DNA of 64,000 nucleotides from Nocardioides sp. Root122 (GCF_001425025.1 NZ_LMDE01000010.1:265390-329389), one strand, 5' to 3'. Numbered from the stretch's first letter, positions 9,798-18,608 are shown. Program-made: numbers and translations. The notes: generated from the letters alone by a model not told the origin.

Positions 9798-11326
9798 CCC
9801 CGCTGCACCTGCTGGCCCGCGGACAGCGTCCGCGCGAGCTCGACGAGGGTGGTGACCCCGAAGCCGGTGGCGCCCGAGGGGACGTGTCCGTAGGGGCCGC
9901 CCGTGTTGATCTCCTTGCCGGCGATGTCGAGGTGCGCCCACGGCAGCCCGCCGGTGAACTCGCGCAGGAACGCCGAGGCGTAGAGGCCGCCGCCCCACCG
10001 CACCCAGTCGTGCTGGAGCAGGTCGGCGACCTTCGAGCTGGTGATCCGCTCCTTCATCTCCTCGGGGATCGGCATCGGCCAGTGCTGCTCGCCGGCGGCG
10101 GAGCCGGCCGCCAGCACGGCGTCGACCTCGTCGTCGGTGCCCATCACGGCGCCGACCTTGTCGCCGAGCGCGAGCTGCATGTGGCCGGTGAGGGTGGCGA
10201 TGTCGACGACGACGTCGGGCTCCTCCTCGACCGCGAGGGCGAGGGCGTCGCCGAGCAGCATCCGGCCCTCGGCGTCGGTGTTGGCGATCTCGACCGTGGT
10301 GCCGTTGCGCATGGTGATCACGTCACCGGGACGCGTGGAGGTGCCGGACACCATGTTCTCCGCCATGGGCGCGAACGCGGTGACCTTCACGGGCAGGCCG
10401 AGCCGGGCGATGGCCAGCGTGGCTGCGACGACACTGGCCGCGCCGGCCATGTCGCCCTTCATGTTCATCATGCTCGAGCTCGGCTTGATGGTGAGGCCGC
10501 CGGAGTCGAAGGTGACGCCCTTGCCGACCAGCGCGAGGTGGGCGACCGCGTCCTTGGGTGCCCAGGTCAGCTTGGCCAGCCGCGACGGCGCGGCCGATGA
10601 GTTGCCCACGCTGAGGATGCCGCCGCAGCCCATGTCGGCGAGCTGCTCGTGGTCGAAGACCTCGAGCGTCACCTTCGGCGCGCCACGGCCCTTGGTGACC
10701 TCCTTGTGGGCAGCGGTGACGAGGTCGGCCAGCAGCGGCGGGGTGCAGTCGCCGGGCGGGGTGTTGACCCAGTCGCGGCACAGGGTCACGGCGTCGGCCA
10801 GGACCTGGGCGCTCTCGAGGGCGGCGACCGCCTCGGCCCGCCGGGCGATGGAGGTGAGCACGACGACGTCGTTGGGCGCGTCGGGCTCGGGCATCTGCGA
10901 CTTGTAGGCGGTGAACGCGTAGCCGCCGAGGCGGTGGCCCTCCACGACTGCCGAGACCAGCTCGGGGGTGTCGGCGGGCAGGGCGAGCGCGACCGACGCG
11001 GCGTTGGAGACGCTGCGGGCCGCGACACCGGCGGCACGACGTACGGCGACCGGGTCGGCCGGGTCGTCACCGAGACCGACGAACACCAGCAGGGGTGCGT
11101 TGACCTCCTCGCGCGTCGGCGCCTTGACGGCCTCGCCCGGCTTGCCGGTCACGCCCATCGTCGACAGGAACGGCCGGAGCCGGCGGCCGTAGGCCTTCGC
11201 CACCTCCTCCGCGGCATCGCAGAGTCGGGGGCCCTTGTCACCGGCGACCACTCCCACCACGACGGCGTCGGCGCGGGTCTTGGCGGGGCTGGCGGCACGG
11301 AGTGCGTACGAGGTCACCCGCCGCAT
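9794..11326 (-). CDS. pepA: Leucyl aminopeptidase (M17 family)
   Basis: A 510-residue cytosolic zinc/manganese aminopeptidase that removes N-terminal residues from peptides. The C-terminal catalytic half shows the M17 metal ligands and active-site residues: GKGVTFDSGGLTIK (Lys, Asp), MKGDMAGAA (Asp), and the family signature NTDAEGRMLLGDAL. The N-terminal half is the usual variable domain. ATG at 11326 (MRRVTSYALRAAS) is favoured; GTG at 11317 is also possible, and the longer frame would run over the gcvT promoter. The gene is divergent from gcvT with a 46-base gap, too short for a glycine riboswitch. Order lpdA, small gene, pepA, gcvT is conserved in actinobacteria. Confidence 0.95.
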   Translation of the reverse strand: MRRVTSYALRAASPAKTRADAVVVGVVAGDKGPRLCDAAEEVAKAYGRRLRPFLSTMGVTGKPGEAVKAPTREEVNAPLLVFVGLGDDPADPVAVRRAAGVAARSVSNAASVALALPADTPELVSAVVEGHRLGGYAFTAYKSQMPEPDAPNDVVVLTSIARRAEAVAALESAQVLADAVTLCRDWVNTPPGDCTPPLLADLVTAAHKEVTKGRGAPKVTLEVFDHEQLADMGCGGILSVGNSSAAPSRLAKLTWAPKDAVAHLALVGKGVTFDSGGLTIKPSSSMMNMKGDMAGAASVVAATLAIARLGLPVKVTAFAPMAENMVSGTSTRPGDVITMRNGTTVEIANTDAEGRMLLGDALALAVEEEPDVVVDIATLTGHMQLALGDKVGAVMGTDDEVDAVLAAGSAAGEQHWPMPIPEEMKERITSSKVADLLQHDWVRWGGGLYASAFLREFTGGLPWAHLDIAGKEINTGGPYGHVPSGATGFGVTTLVELARTLSAGQQVQRG

Positions 11327-11372
11327 GTTAGGGGAGGCTGCCGCGGAGGACGGCTGCGGTAGGTTTCGCACC

Positions 11373-12491
11373 ATGGCAGGAACGCTCAAGCAGTCGCCGC
11401 TCCACGACCGTCATGAGGCTCTGGGCGCGAAGTTCGCCGAGTTCGGTGGCTGGTCGATGCCGCTCGAGTACGCCACGGGCGTCGTCAAGGAGCACACCGC
11501 CGTGCGCGAGTCGGTCGGGATCTTCGACGTGAGCCACCTCGGCAAGGCCATGGTGTCGGGTCCCGGTGCCGTCGACCTCGTCAACGCGACGCTGTCCAAC
11601 GAGCTCGCGAAGATCGAGCCCGGCAAGGCCCAGTACACGCTGTGCCTCGACGAGTCCGGCGGCATCGTCGACGACCTGATCGCCTACTGGCACGACGACG
11701 AGCACGTCCTGCTCATCCCCAACGCCGCCAACACCGCCGAGGTCGTGCGCCGGCTCCAGGCCGAGGCGCCCGAGGGGGTGAAGGTCGTCGACCACCACGA
11801 CGACTACGCCGTGCTCGCCGTCCAGGGCACCCGCTCCGACGAGGTGCTGGACAAGGTCGGCCTGCCGACCGGGCACGACTACATGTCGTTCGTGGAGGCC
11901 GACTTCGGCACCGAGTCCGGTGAGACGGTCGGTGTCGTGGTCTGCCGCACCGGCTACACCGGGGAGCGTGGCTACGAGCTGGTCGTCGCGAACGCCGCGG
12001 CCGGACGGTTGTGGGACGCGTTGATGGCCGCCGGCGAGGAGCACGGCATCACCGCCTGCGGGCTGGGCGCGCGCGACACGCTGCGCACCGAGATGGGCTA
12101 CCCCCTGCACGGCCAGGACATCGGCCTCGACACCAACCCGGTCGAGGCGGGCCTGTCGTGGGCGGTCGGCTGGAAGAAGGACGCCTTCTGGGGCCGCGAC
12201 GCGGTCGTGAAGGTGAAGGAGGAGGGCCCGAAGCGTCGGCTGCGCGGGCTCGTCGCGGTCGGGCGCGGCATCCCGCGTCCCGGCATGGGCGTGACGCTCA
12301 CCCAGGACGTCCCGCTCGCCGACATCACCTCCGGCACCTTCTCGCCGACCTTGAAGAAGGGCATCGGCCTGGCGCTGATCCCGGTCATGGTCGCCGAGGA
12401 CGCCCAGGTCGGCGTCGACATCCGCGGCCGACGCGAGATCTTCCAGCTGGTGAAGCCACCGTTCGTCGACCCGTCGGTGAAGGAGTCCTGA
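11373..12491 (+). CDS. gcvT: Glycine cleavage system aminomethyltransferase (T protein)
   Basis: The 372-residue T protein releases ammonia from the aminomethyl-lipoyl H protein and passes the carbon to tetrahydrofolate. Visible family segments are FGGWSMPLEY near the N-terminus, FDVSHLGKA, the folate-pocket region CRTGYTGERGYEL, and LGARDTLRTEMGYPLHGQD. The C-terminal GCV_T_C beta-barrel includes SGTFSPTLKKGIGLALI. ATG at 11373 starts directly at the conserved N-terminus. The H and P proteins are not in this window. The next gene begins at the base after the stop codon, which suggests translational coupling. Confidence 0.95.
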   Translation: MAGTLKQSPLHDRHEALGAKFAEFGGWSMPLEYATGVVKEHTAVRESVGIFDVSHLGKAMVSGPGAVDLVNATLSNELAKIEPGKAQYTLCLDESGGIVDDLIAYWHDDEHVLLIPNAANTAEVVRRLQAEAPEGVKVVDHHDDYAVLAVQGTRSDEVLDKVGLPTGHDYMSFVEADFGTESGETVGVVVCRTGYTGERGYELVVANAAAGRLWDALMAAGEEHGITACGLGARDTLRTEMGYPLHGQDIGLDTNPVEAGLSWAVGWKKDAFWGRDAVVKVKEEGPKRRLRGLVAVGRGIPRPGMGVTLTQDVPLADITSGTFSPTLKKGIGLALIPVMVAEDAQVGVDIRGRREIFQLVKPPFVDPSVKES

Positions 12492-12743
12492 GTGCTGCCC
12501 GGCCAGCCCCCGACGTTCCGCCCGCCGTCCTCCTCCGAGCGACCGTGGTGGTGGCGCCTCGAGGACGCCTCCGGTGAGGCGGTCGAGGTGGCCGCCTACT
12601 CCGACCAGCGCTTCGGCAACCAGGGCGACGCCGAGTCGTGGGTCGGGGAGATCTGGGCCGACCTGGCCGAGCACGGCGTCGCCGCGGTGACGCTCTTCGA
12701 GCACGACCGCCAGGTCTACGGCCCGATGTCGCTCAGCGCCTGA
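12492..12743 (+). CDS. Small conserved actinobacterial protein of unknown function
   Basis: An 83-residue acidic protein whose GTG start immediately follows the gcvT stop codon with no gap, so it is probably translated by re-initiation. Recognisable segments are RPWWWRLEDASGEAV, SDQRFGNQGDAESWVGEIWADL and VTLFEHDRQVYGPMSLSA. The alternating strand and helix pattern is typical of small actinobacterial proteins found after gcvT or pepA. No catalytic motif or membrane segment is visible. Function unknown. Confidence 0.75.
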   Translation: MLPGQPPTFRPPSSSERPWWWRLEDASGEAVEVAAYSDQRFGNQGDAESWVGEIWADLAEHGVAAVTLFEHDRQVYGPMSLSA

Positions 12744-12800
12744 CCCGATCCGTCGGCGGCCCGGCTCCGAAGCACATCGGGAGCACGCAGGGAGGTGGCC

Positions 12801-13661
12801 ATGGCCGACGGATCGGACTTCTCGCTCTACCTCGCCGCGCGCTGGCCCGACCTCGTCGCCGGGCTGGAGGAGGAGGGCGTCGCCCCCGACGCCGCCCGCC
12901 TGGCCGTCGCGCAGGTGCTGCTGGCGAGCCGTCGCTCGTGGGCGCGCCGCACCCGCGACGAGGACGTCGACGTCACCCTGTGGGCCGAGCTGCGCGAGCG
13001 CACCGGGCTGCCGACCCGCCCCCGTGAGGCCGCGCCCCACGGCGTACGTCCAGCGGACCCGACCGACCCGCCCGAGCCGTGGCTGGAGCGGGCCGAGCAG
13101 GCGCGTGGCCTACGACGTCGCCGCCGCGCGCGACTCGGCGTGGCCTGGCTGGCCGGCGTCGCGGTGCTCGTGGCCGGCTGGGCCTGGTGGGCCGGTCGCC
13201 CGCCGCCACGCGAGGTCCGGCAGGAGGCCAACCCCTTCCCCGTGGTCTGGTACGCCGAGGGGCAGCTCCACCTCGAGGACGTCGTCGTCGAGCTGCCCGG
13301 AGTCGAGGCGTTCGTGGCCTGGGGACCGGGCGCCGCCGCCGTGCTCAGGTCCGGGGAGGTCGTGCGCGTCGACGCCGACGGCGACGTGCACGACCTCGAC
13401 CGCGCGCCGCGGACGCTGGACGAGCCCCCCGACGCGCCGCCGTACCTCCCGCTGGGGGAGTACGACGTCCTGGTGCAGAGCGCCCCGGTCCCCGGCGGCG
13501 GCTGGGCGCACCTGCTCGACTCCTCCCGCCGGGCCGGTCAGCAGGACGAGGTGCGGCAGTCGGAGACCGGCCGGCGGGCGCTGGTGCTGTGCACGGCCGG
13601 CGGCGCGTGCGCTGCGCCACGCACGATCCTCGAGGCCGACGGCTCCATCCGACTGCGCTGA
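12801..13661 (+). CDS. Hypothetical single-pass membrane protein
   Basis: A 286-residue protein with three parts: a helical cytoplasmic N-terminus (DFSLYLAARWPDLVAGLEEEGV, then a basic stretch), one transmembrane helix near residues 112-132 (LGVAWLAGVAVLVAGWAWW), and an extracytoplasmic beta-rich domain ending with a disulfide-capable pair in VLCTAGGACAAPR. The layout resembles membrane-anchored sensor or anti-sigma-like proteins, but no zinc anti-sigma motif is present and no sigma factor is adjacent. ATG at 12801 is chosen because GGAGG at 12791-12795 is five bases upstream. It is convergent with the PilZ gene. Confidence 0.75.
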   Translation: MADGSDFSLYLAARWPDLVAGLEEEGVAPDAARLAVAQVLLASRRSWARRTRDEDVDVTLWAELRERTGLPTRPREAAPHGVRPADPTDPPEPWLERAEQARGLRRRRRARLGVAWLAGVAVLVAGWAWWAGRPPPREVRQEANPFPVVWYAEGQLHLEDVVVELPGVEAFVAWGPGAAAVLRSGEVVRVDADGDVHDLDRAPRTLDEPPDAPPYLPLGEYDVLVQSAPVPGGGWAHLLDSSRRAGQQDEVRQSETGRRALVLCTAGGACAAPRTILEADGSIRLR

Positions 13662-13695
13662 GGGATCAGGAGCACGACGCCTTCGTCGGGGCGCC

Positions 13696-14343
13696 TCAGA
13701 TCAGCCCGCGAGCTCGCTGCTGCTGCACGCGCAGCTCCTCGAACACCTCGCCGCGGATGAGGTCCTCGGTCTTGCTCGGCAGGTCGATGAACCGGAAGCT
13801 GACGGCGGGCGGCCGGTCCTCGCGGTGGAAGTGCTGGAGCGCCTCGGCGGCACAGGCGACCTCGCCGCGACCGAGCTGCAGCTGCACGTCCGCGACCACG
13901 CCGGGCTTGGGCGGCGCGTCGACGTCGTCGCCGAACACCACCCGCATGCCGCCCTCGCTCACGTCGAGGGTGGTGCCGATCAGGCGGACGCCCTCGACGC
14001 GCACCTGGACGGTGCGGTCCATCTGTGCGCGCACAGCGTGCCGGCGCTGGCCCGTCGTCGCGGGCCCGACCGGGCGGACCCGCCACAGGGGGGACTCGCC
14101 GCGCTCGAGCGCGACGAGCTCGACGGGGAGCGAACGCAGCTCCTCGTCGCCGCGCCACAGGATCTGGAACCGCTCGCCGACCGGGAGGGACACTCGCAGG
14201 TCGTCACGGCCACGCGCCACGGTGAGCACGACCTCCTGGTCGGACGCCGCCTCCACGAAGCTGACCAGGGTCGAGCCACGATCGGCGACGATCACGTCGA
14301 CGACGTCCTTGACCTCGGGCACGTCGACACCCGGAACACCCAC
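13696..14343 (-). CDS. PilZ-domain protein (predicted c-di-GMP receptor)
   Basis: A 215-residue protein built like YcgR-type flagellar brakes: an N-terminal beta-rich domain (about residues 1-100) and a C-terminal PilZ domain. The c-di-GMP-binding residues are present: RxxxR in RRHAVRAQ and D-x-S-x-x-G in LDVSEGGMRVV. No membrane segment is seen. It probably changes motility or surface behaviour when c-di-GMP binds, although no flagellar gene is in this window. GTG at 14343 (VGVPGVDVPEV) was chosen because GGAGGGGGG lies six bases upstream; the longer frame to 14361 would translate through that site. Confidence 0.88.
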   Translation of the reverse strand: MGVPGVDVPEVKDVVDVIVADRGSTLVSFVEAASDQEVVLTVARGRDDLRVSLPVGERFQILWRGDEELRSLPVELVALERGESPLWRVRPVGPATTGQRRHAVRAQMDRTVQVRVEGVRLIGTTLDVSEGGMRVVFGDDVDAPPKPGVVADVQLQLGRGEVACAAEALQHFHREDRPPAVSFRFIDLPSKTEDLIRGEVFEELRVQQQRARGLI

Positions 14344-14472
14344 TCGAGGCCCCCCTCCCACGGTTCGGACGCACGGCGCGTCCGAACGGGGGCCACCGTA
14401 TGCCGAGCACGCGCTCCGGGGTGCAGGAACGGCAAAGACGGGCGGGACAGGTCATGGGTAGGGTCGCGCCTC

Positions 14473-15255
14473 GTGGCTGAAGCGTTGTGGACAGGTGTGG
14501 CGCAGGCGTACGCGCGGAGCTTCGCGGGGCTGTGCGCGGGGGCGATCCCGACCATGCTGGCGGGCCTGCCCGCCGGTTCGCGGGTCCTGGACATCGGCTG
14601 CGGGCCGGGCGCCCTCGCCGCAGCCGCCCGCGACGCGTCCCTGGACGTGGTGGCGGTCGAGCCCGACCCGGAGATGGCTGCCCTCGCCTCCCGGCGGCTC
14701 GGCCAGGACGTGGTCGTGGCCGGCCTGCCCGACCTGCCGCTGGCGAGCGGCGGCTTCGAGGCGGTCCTCGTCAACTTCGTGCTCAACCACGTGGACAACC
14801 CCGCGGCCGCGGCGCACGAGGTCGTCCGGATGGCGGCACCCGGTGGTCTGGTGCGCGCGACCATCTGGACCTCGGCGCCGTCTGCGCAGGGTCAGCTCTT
14901 CCGCTCGGTGCTGGAGGCCAGCGGCGCCGTCGAGCCCGTCTTCCCCCGGCTGGCTGACGGAGTCGACTTCGAGCGGAGCCCGGACGGTCTCGGGATGCTG
15001 CTGGCGGCCGCGGGCGCCCGCGTCACCGACGCCCGGATGGTCGACTGGGTGTGGCGGGTGGCCCCCGACGACTTCTGGGCCGCGCCGACCGGCGGCGTCG
15101 GCGGGCTCGGCGTCGCCTGGTCCGCCCAGACCCCCGAGGTGCGGGACCGGATGCGCGTCGAGCTCGACCGCCTCTCCGAGCCCCTGCAGGAGGACGGGCT
15201 GATCGTGCTGCCCGCCACGGCGGCGTACGTCGAGGCGCGCGTCCCCAGGTCGTAG
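14473..15255 (+). CDS. Class I SAM-dependent methyltransferase
   Basis: A 260-residue methyltransferase of the UbiE/Methyltransf_11 type. The SAM-binding motif I reads VLDIGCGPGALAAAA near residue 39, followed by the acidic end of strand 2 in DVVAVEPDPEM, motif II around GGFEAVLVNFVLNHVDNP, and motif III in APGGLVRATIW. Substrate is not predictable from sequence. The start is GTG at 14473; the nearby ATG at 14454 is in another frame and soon hits a stop. thyA follows 32 bases later on the same strand, but a shared transcript is not certain. Confidence 0.88.
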   Translation: MAEALWTGVAQAYARSFAGLCAGAIPTMLAGLPAGSRVLDIGCGPGALAAAARDASLDVVAVEPDPEMAALASRRLGQDVVVAGLPDLPLASGGFEAVLVNFVLNHVDNPAAAAHEVVRMAAPGGLVRATIWTSAPSAQGQLFRSVLEASGAVEPVFPRLADGVDFERSPDGLGMLLAAAGARVTDARMVDWVWRVAPDDFWAAPTGGVGGLGVAWSAQTPEVRDRMRVELDRLSEPLQEDGLIVLPATAAYVEARVPRS

Positions 15256-15287
15256 GGGGCGCCGGCGTGGCGTCGTAGAGTCGTCCC

Positions 15288-16082
15288 GTGCGCGCCTACC
15301 TCGACCTGCTGCAGCGGATCCTCGACGAGGGGGTCGAGAAGACCGACCGGACCGGCACGGGCACGTTGAGCGTGTTCGGGCACCAGATGCGCTTCGACCT
15401 GTCCGAGGGCTTCCCGCTGGTGACGACCAAGAAGGTGCACACCCGCTCGGTCTTCGGCGAGCTGCTGTGGTTCCTGCGCGGCGACACCAACGTGAAGTGG
15501 CTGCAGGACCGTGGCATCACCATCTGGGACGAGTGGGCCGACGACGACGGCGACCTCGGACCCGTCTACGGCTACCAGTGGCGCTCGTGGCCCACGCCCG
15601 ACGGCCGGCACGTCGACCAGATCAGCCGCCTCGTCGAGGGCATCCGCACCAACCCCGACTCACGTCGCCACATCGTCTCGGCGTGGAACGTCGCCGACGT
15701 CGACGACATGGCGCTCCCGCCGTGCCACACGCTCTTCCAGTTCTACGTCGCCGACGGCAGGCTGTCGTGCCAGCTCTACCAGCGCTCGGCCGACACCTTC
15801 CTAGGCGTGCCGTTCAACATCGCGTCCTACGCCCTGCTCACGCACATGGTCGCCCAGGTCACCGGCCTCGAGGTCGGCGACTTCGTCCACACGATGGGCG
15901 ACGCGCACCTCTACCTCAACCACGTCGAGCAGGCGAGGCTGCAGCTCACCCGCGAGCCGCGCCCGCTGCCGAGGCTGGTCCTCGACCCCGGTGTCACCGA
16001 GATCGACGGGTTCGACCTCGAGGACATCGCCGTCGAGGGCTACGACCCGCACCCCGTCATCAAGGCCCCCATCGCGGTGTAG
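15288..16082 (+). CDS. thyA: Thymidylate synthase ThyA
   Basis: The 264-residue enzyme methylates dUMP to dTMP using methylenetetrahydrofolate. The start is GTG ([12 protein letters not shown]). Clear family segments are [37 protein letters not shown], the catalytic cysteine in [12 protein letters not shown], and the dUMP-binding [18 protein letters not shown] with the C-terminal [10 protein letters not shown]. Length is normal for the family. Dihydrofolate reductase, which regenerates the folate cofactor, lies 236 bases downstream, as in many actinobacteria. Confidence 0.97.
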   Translation: MRAYLDLLQRILDEGVEKTDRTGTGTLSVFGHQMRFDLSEGFPLVTTKKVHTRSVFGELLWFLRGDTNVKWLQDRGITIWDEWADDDGDLGPVYGYQWRSWPTPDGRHVDQISRLVEGIRTNPDSRRHIVSAWNVADVDDMALPPCHTLFQFYVADGRLSCQLYQRSADTFLGVPFNIASYALLTHMVAQVTGLEVGDFVHTMGDAHLYLNHVEQARLQLTREPRPLPRLVLDPGVTEIDGFDLEDIAVEGYDPHPVIKAPIAV

Positions 16083-16089
16083 GTCGCGG

Positions 16090-16221
16090 CTAGTGGCGCT
16101 CGAGCGCTTGGCTCACCGCCTTGGCGACGTCGGCCACCAGCCGGGTGTGCCACCTCTCGTGGGCGGTGAGGTCGGCCACGAGGCTGTGGCAGTCGGGGCA
16201 TGTCGCGTGCTCTGTGCTCAT
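16090..16221 (-). CDS. Very small zinc-finger-like protein (43 residues)
   Basis: The frame MSTEHATCPDCHSLVADLTA encodes a CxxC pair followed by two histidines (HERWH), which together look like a C2H2-type zinc site. A GGAGG ribosome-binding site lies at 16227-16231, five bases before the ATG at 16221. It sits antisense between thyA and the reductase gene; its stop is eight bases beyond the thyA stop. Small C2H2-like proteins of this length are seen in actinobacteria, but no role is known. Confidence 0.65.
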   Translation of the reverse strand: MSTEHATCPDCHSLVADLTAHERWHTRLVADVAKAVSQALERH

Positions 16222-16318
16222 CGGAGCCTCCCAGGGGACGTGTTCTGTCCTCCACCGTGGCACGGCGCGAGCTCCTGGAACAGGGCCCGAAGACCCGGTC
16301 GTCAGTAGGCTCGGTCCC

Positions 16319-16813
16319 GTGACCCGACCCGACCAGCGGGTGGTGCTCGTCGCCGCCCACGCCCGCAACCGCGTCATCGGCAACGGCCCCGACATCCCGT
16401 GGCGGATCCCGGGCGAGCAGGCGCAGTTCAAGGAGCTGACCTGGGGCCACACGCTCCTGATGGGACGCACCACCTTCGAGTCCATCGGCCGTCCGCTCCC
16501 GGGGCGCACCACGATCGTGCTCACCCGCCACGCGGACTGGGCGCACGAGGGTGTGCTGGTGGCCCACACCGTCGAGGAGGCGCTCGACCTCGCCGGGCAG
16601 CAGCAGGGCGACCTGATGGTCGCCGGCGGGGGAGAGGTCTACGCGGCCCTGCTGCCCCACGCCACGCACCAGGTGCTGACGGAGGTCGACCTCGAGCCGG
16701 AGGGAGACGTGCACTACCCGCAGTACGCCGCCGGGGACTGGGTGGAGACCGCTCGCGAGGAGCTCGAGGGTTACGACCGGGTCTTCCTCGAGCGGATGGC
16801 CCCCGCCGCATGA
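16319..16813 (+). CDS. folA: Dihydrofolate reductase
   Basis: A 164-residue reductase that regenerates tetrahydrofolate after the ThyA reaction. Family marks are the N-terminal LVAAHARNRVIGNGPDIPWRIP (substrate and NADPH pocket), MGRTTFESIGRPLPGRT (cofactor site) and VAGGGEVYAALLP. The GTG start at 16319 (VTRPDQRVVLVAAHA) places the first strand at the usual distance. Its stop TGA overlaps the ATG of the following GntR gene (ATGA), showing translational coupling. Confidence 0.95.
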   Translation: MTRPDQRVVLVAAHARNRVIGNGPDIPWRIPGEQAQFKELTWGHTLLMGRTTFESIGRPLPGRTTIVLTRHADWAHEGVLVAHTVEEALDLAGQQQGDLMVAGGGEVYAALLPHATHQVLTEVDLEPEGDVHYPQYAAGDWVETAREELEGYDRVFLERMAPAA

Positions 16814-17178
16814 GCGCCGACCCGTCGCTGACGCTCACGGTGGACCCGGCCTCGGGCACACCCGTCTTCGAGCAGGTGCGCGAGGCGATCCGCGCACAGG
16901 TCGACGCGGGTGACCTCGCGCCGGGCTTCCGGCTGCCACCCGTGCGCACGCTCGCCGCGTCGCTCGACCTGGCCGTCAACACCGTCGCCCGCGCCTACAA
17001 GGAGCTCGAGGCCCTGGGCGTCGTCGAGACCCGGGGCCGCGCCGGCACCTTCGTCACGGGCAGCGGGGTGCACCGCTCGGCGCGGGAGGCCGCGGCCGCC
17101 TACGTCGGCTCCGTCCGCGCGCTCGGGCTCTCCGACGACGCCGCGCTCGACGCCGTACGCCACGCGCTGGGGCGGTAG
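16810..17178 (+). CDS. GntR-family transcriptional regulator, YtrA-type
   Basis: A 122-residue DNA-binding protein with a winged helix-turn-helix (PVFEQVREAIRAQV ... LPPVRTLAASLDLAVNTVARAYKELEALGVVETRGRAGTFV, about residues 14-83) and only a short C-terminal helix. This build is typical of the YtrA subfamily, which usually represses an ABC transporter operon, but no transporter follows here. It is coupled to the dihydrofolate reductase gene by an ATGA overlap. Effector and targets are unknown. Confidence 0.9.
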   Translation: MSADPSLTLTVDPASGTPVFEQVREAIRAQVDAGDLAPGFRLPPVRTLAASLDLAVNTVARAYKELEALGVVETRGRAGTFVTGSGVHRSAREAAAAYVGSVRALGLSDDAALDAVRHALGR

Positions 17179-17321
17179 TCGCGGGCGCGTGGCGTCCTCG
17201 TGCCCGGGCCGGGAATGATCCGGGCGCCCACCTCGTTGGGACGGGCAGCTGTTCCCGCATCATGCCCCCGGGCCTCAATTCCTGCCGCTACGAGCGGCCC
17301 TTCGCCGAGAGGCGGCTGACG

Positions 17322-17388
17322 GGACAGCGAGCAGCACCACGCAGCCGCCCGCCGGGTAAGCCCCGGTCAGGGTGGCTGCGTGCTGTCC
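17322..17388. promoter_or_regulatory. Strong two-tier hairpin before the NUDIX gene
   Basis: CACGCAGCC at 17338-17346 pairs with 17374-17382, and GGACAG at 17322-17327 pairs with CTGTCC at 17383-17388. Inside the loop, a smaller CCGGG/CCCGG hairpin can form. The element lies in the 235-base gap between the GntR gene and the NUDIX gene, 25 bases before the NUDIX ATG. It may be the GntR transcript terminator or a cis-acting RNA leader. I do not recognise any known riboswitch class. Confidence 0.5.
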
Positions 17389-17413
17389 GGAGACCGCGTG
17401 GCAGGCTCGGCGC

Positions 17414-17812
17414 ATGACCCCTGCCGCGGACCGCCACATCGTCGTGGCCGCCGTCGCGCTCGTGCGCGACGGCTGCGTGCTGACGGTGCGCAAGCGCGGC
17501 ACCGAACGGTTCATGCTCGTGGGCGGCAAGCTCGAGCCGGGGGAGTCGGCGCGCGACGCCGCGCTGCGCGAGACCCTCGAGGAGGTGGGGATCGCGGTGC
17601 AGGAGGCGCACCTGCTCGGTGAGTTCCACTCCGAGGCGGCCAACGAGCCGGGCCACACGCTGCACTCGACCGTCTTCTGGATCGAGTCGGACGCCGAACC
17701 GGTCGCTGCGGCCGAGATCGCCGAGGTGCGGTGGACGCCGCTCGACGGCGACCCCGACGACCTGGCCCCGATGCTCGAGCACCACGTGCTCCCCGCCATC
17801 CGGGGTCGCTGA
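17414..17812 (+). CDS. NUDIX hydrolase
   Basis: A 132-residue pyrophosphohydrolase. The NUDIX box is complete: GGKLEPGESARDAALRETLE followed by EVGI, matching G-x5-E-x7-RE-x2-EE-x-GI. The flanking strands IVVAAVALVRDGCVLTVRKR and STVFWIESDAEPV complete the fold. It looks like the MutT/8-oxo-dGTPase or general nucleotide-pool cleaning group, but substrate cannot be set from sequence. ATG at 17414 is supported by the immediate start of the conserved fold; an upstream in-frame ATG-less extension to 17372 crosses the hairpin. Confidence 0.9.
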   Translation: MTPAADRHIVVAAVALVRDGCVLTVRKRGTERFMLVGGKLEPGESARDAALRETLEEVGIAVQEAHLLGEFHSEAANEPGHTLHSTVFWIESDAEPVAAAEIAEVRWTPLDGDPDDLAPMLEHHVLPAIRGR

Positions 17813-17819
17813 ACCGCCG

Positions 17820-18608
17820 TCAGGAGAAGAGCGCCAGCTCCTCGCCCCAGCCGGCGACCATGTCGCTCGTGCGGGTGTGCCCCCGCCCGACGTCGTACGC
17901 CGCCAACGCCGGTCGCACGCGCGCGAAGGTCTCGCGGATCGCGCTGACGTCGCCGGCCAGGGTCCGCTCGACCAGGCCGAGCAGCTCGGCGGCGGGCCAC
18001 CCGTCGAGCGGGTGCGTGCGCAGCTCCCAGGGGAGGTACTTGTTGTAGGGGCGGACCCGTCCGGCGAGCGCGAACACCACGTCCAGCAGCCACGGCACCG
18101 ACTCGGCGGCGTCGAGCCGGGTCTCGAGCGGCCGGCCGTCGCGGTCGTTCTTCAGGGCGCGGTAGGCGAAGTTGACCCACCCGTCGAGCCGGTCGTGCTC
18201 GAGCAGCACCGCGTCGGCCTCCTCGGCCGACAGCGTGGCCAGGCGGTGCACGGCGGCGGCCAGCTCGCCCCCGGTGCGGTCCAGCAGCACCGGCGCCCAG
18301 GCGTAGGACCAGCGGAACCACCAGCCCTCGGAGCCGAAGGGCGGCACGGTGACCAGCTCGGTCCAGGAGTCGACGGCCTCGTCGAGGTCGGCGCCGTGCA
18401 CGGTCGTCCGGGTCGAGGCGGCCTCGTCGGTGAGCACCACCACGACGTCGAGGTCGGAGTGCTCCGTGGCGTAGCCGCGCCCGGCGGAGCCGCTCAGCAC
18501 CAGCCCGAGGAGGTCGTCTCCGTGCGCGTCCGCGTTGCGCTCGGCGAGCGCCGCCAACCGTCCCCGCTGGTCGTCGTCGAGCCAGGCGGGGAGGTCGAGC
18601 TCGGGCAC
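17820..18608 (-). CDS. Nucleotidyltransferase-fold protein (aminoglycoside-adenylyltransferase-like)
   Basis: A 262-residue protein with the pol-beta-type nucleotidyltransferase signature GSAGRGYATEHSDLDVVVVL (GS ... D-x-D) near residue 33. A helical C-terminal domain contains WLLDVVFALAGRVRPYNKYLPWEL, which is common in small DUF4037-like or ANT-like transferases. The metal-binding DLD triad is intact, so activity is likely, but the acceptor (antibiotic, protein or nucleotide) cannot be told. GTG at 18608 shares its first base with the stop TAG of the upstream TfoX-like gene, so the two are translationally coupled. Confidence 0.8.
   Translation of the reverse strand: MPELDLPAWLDDDQRGRLAALAERNADAHGDDLLGLVLSGSAGRGYATEHSDLDVVVVLTDEAASTRTTVHGADLDEAVDSWTELVTVPPFGSEGWWFRWSYAWAPVLLDRTGGELAAAVHRLATLSAEEADAVLLEHDRLDGWVNFAYRALKNDRDGRPLETRLDAAESVPWLLDVVFALAGRVRPYNKYLPWELRTHPLDGWPAAELLGLVERTLAGDVSAIRETFARVRPALAAYDVGRGHTRTSDMVAGWGEELALFS

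Noticed and set aside
11327..11372. Possible glycine riboswitch before gcvT
   Set aside because: The gap to the divergent pepA gene is only 46 bases, too short for the aptamer.
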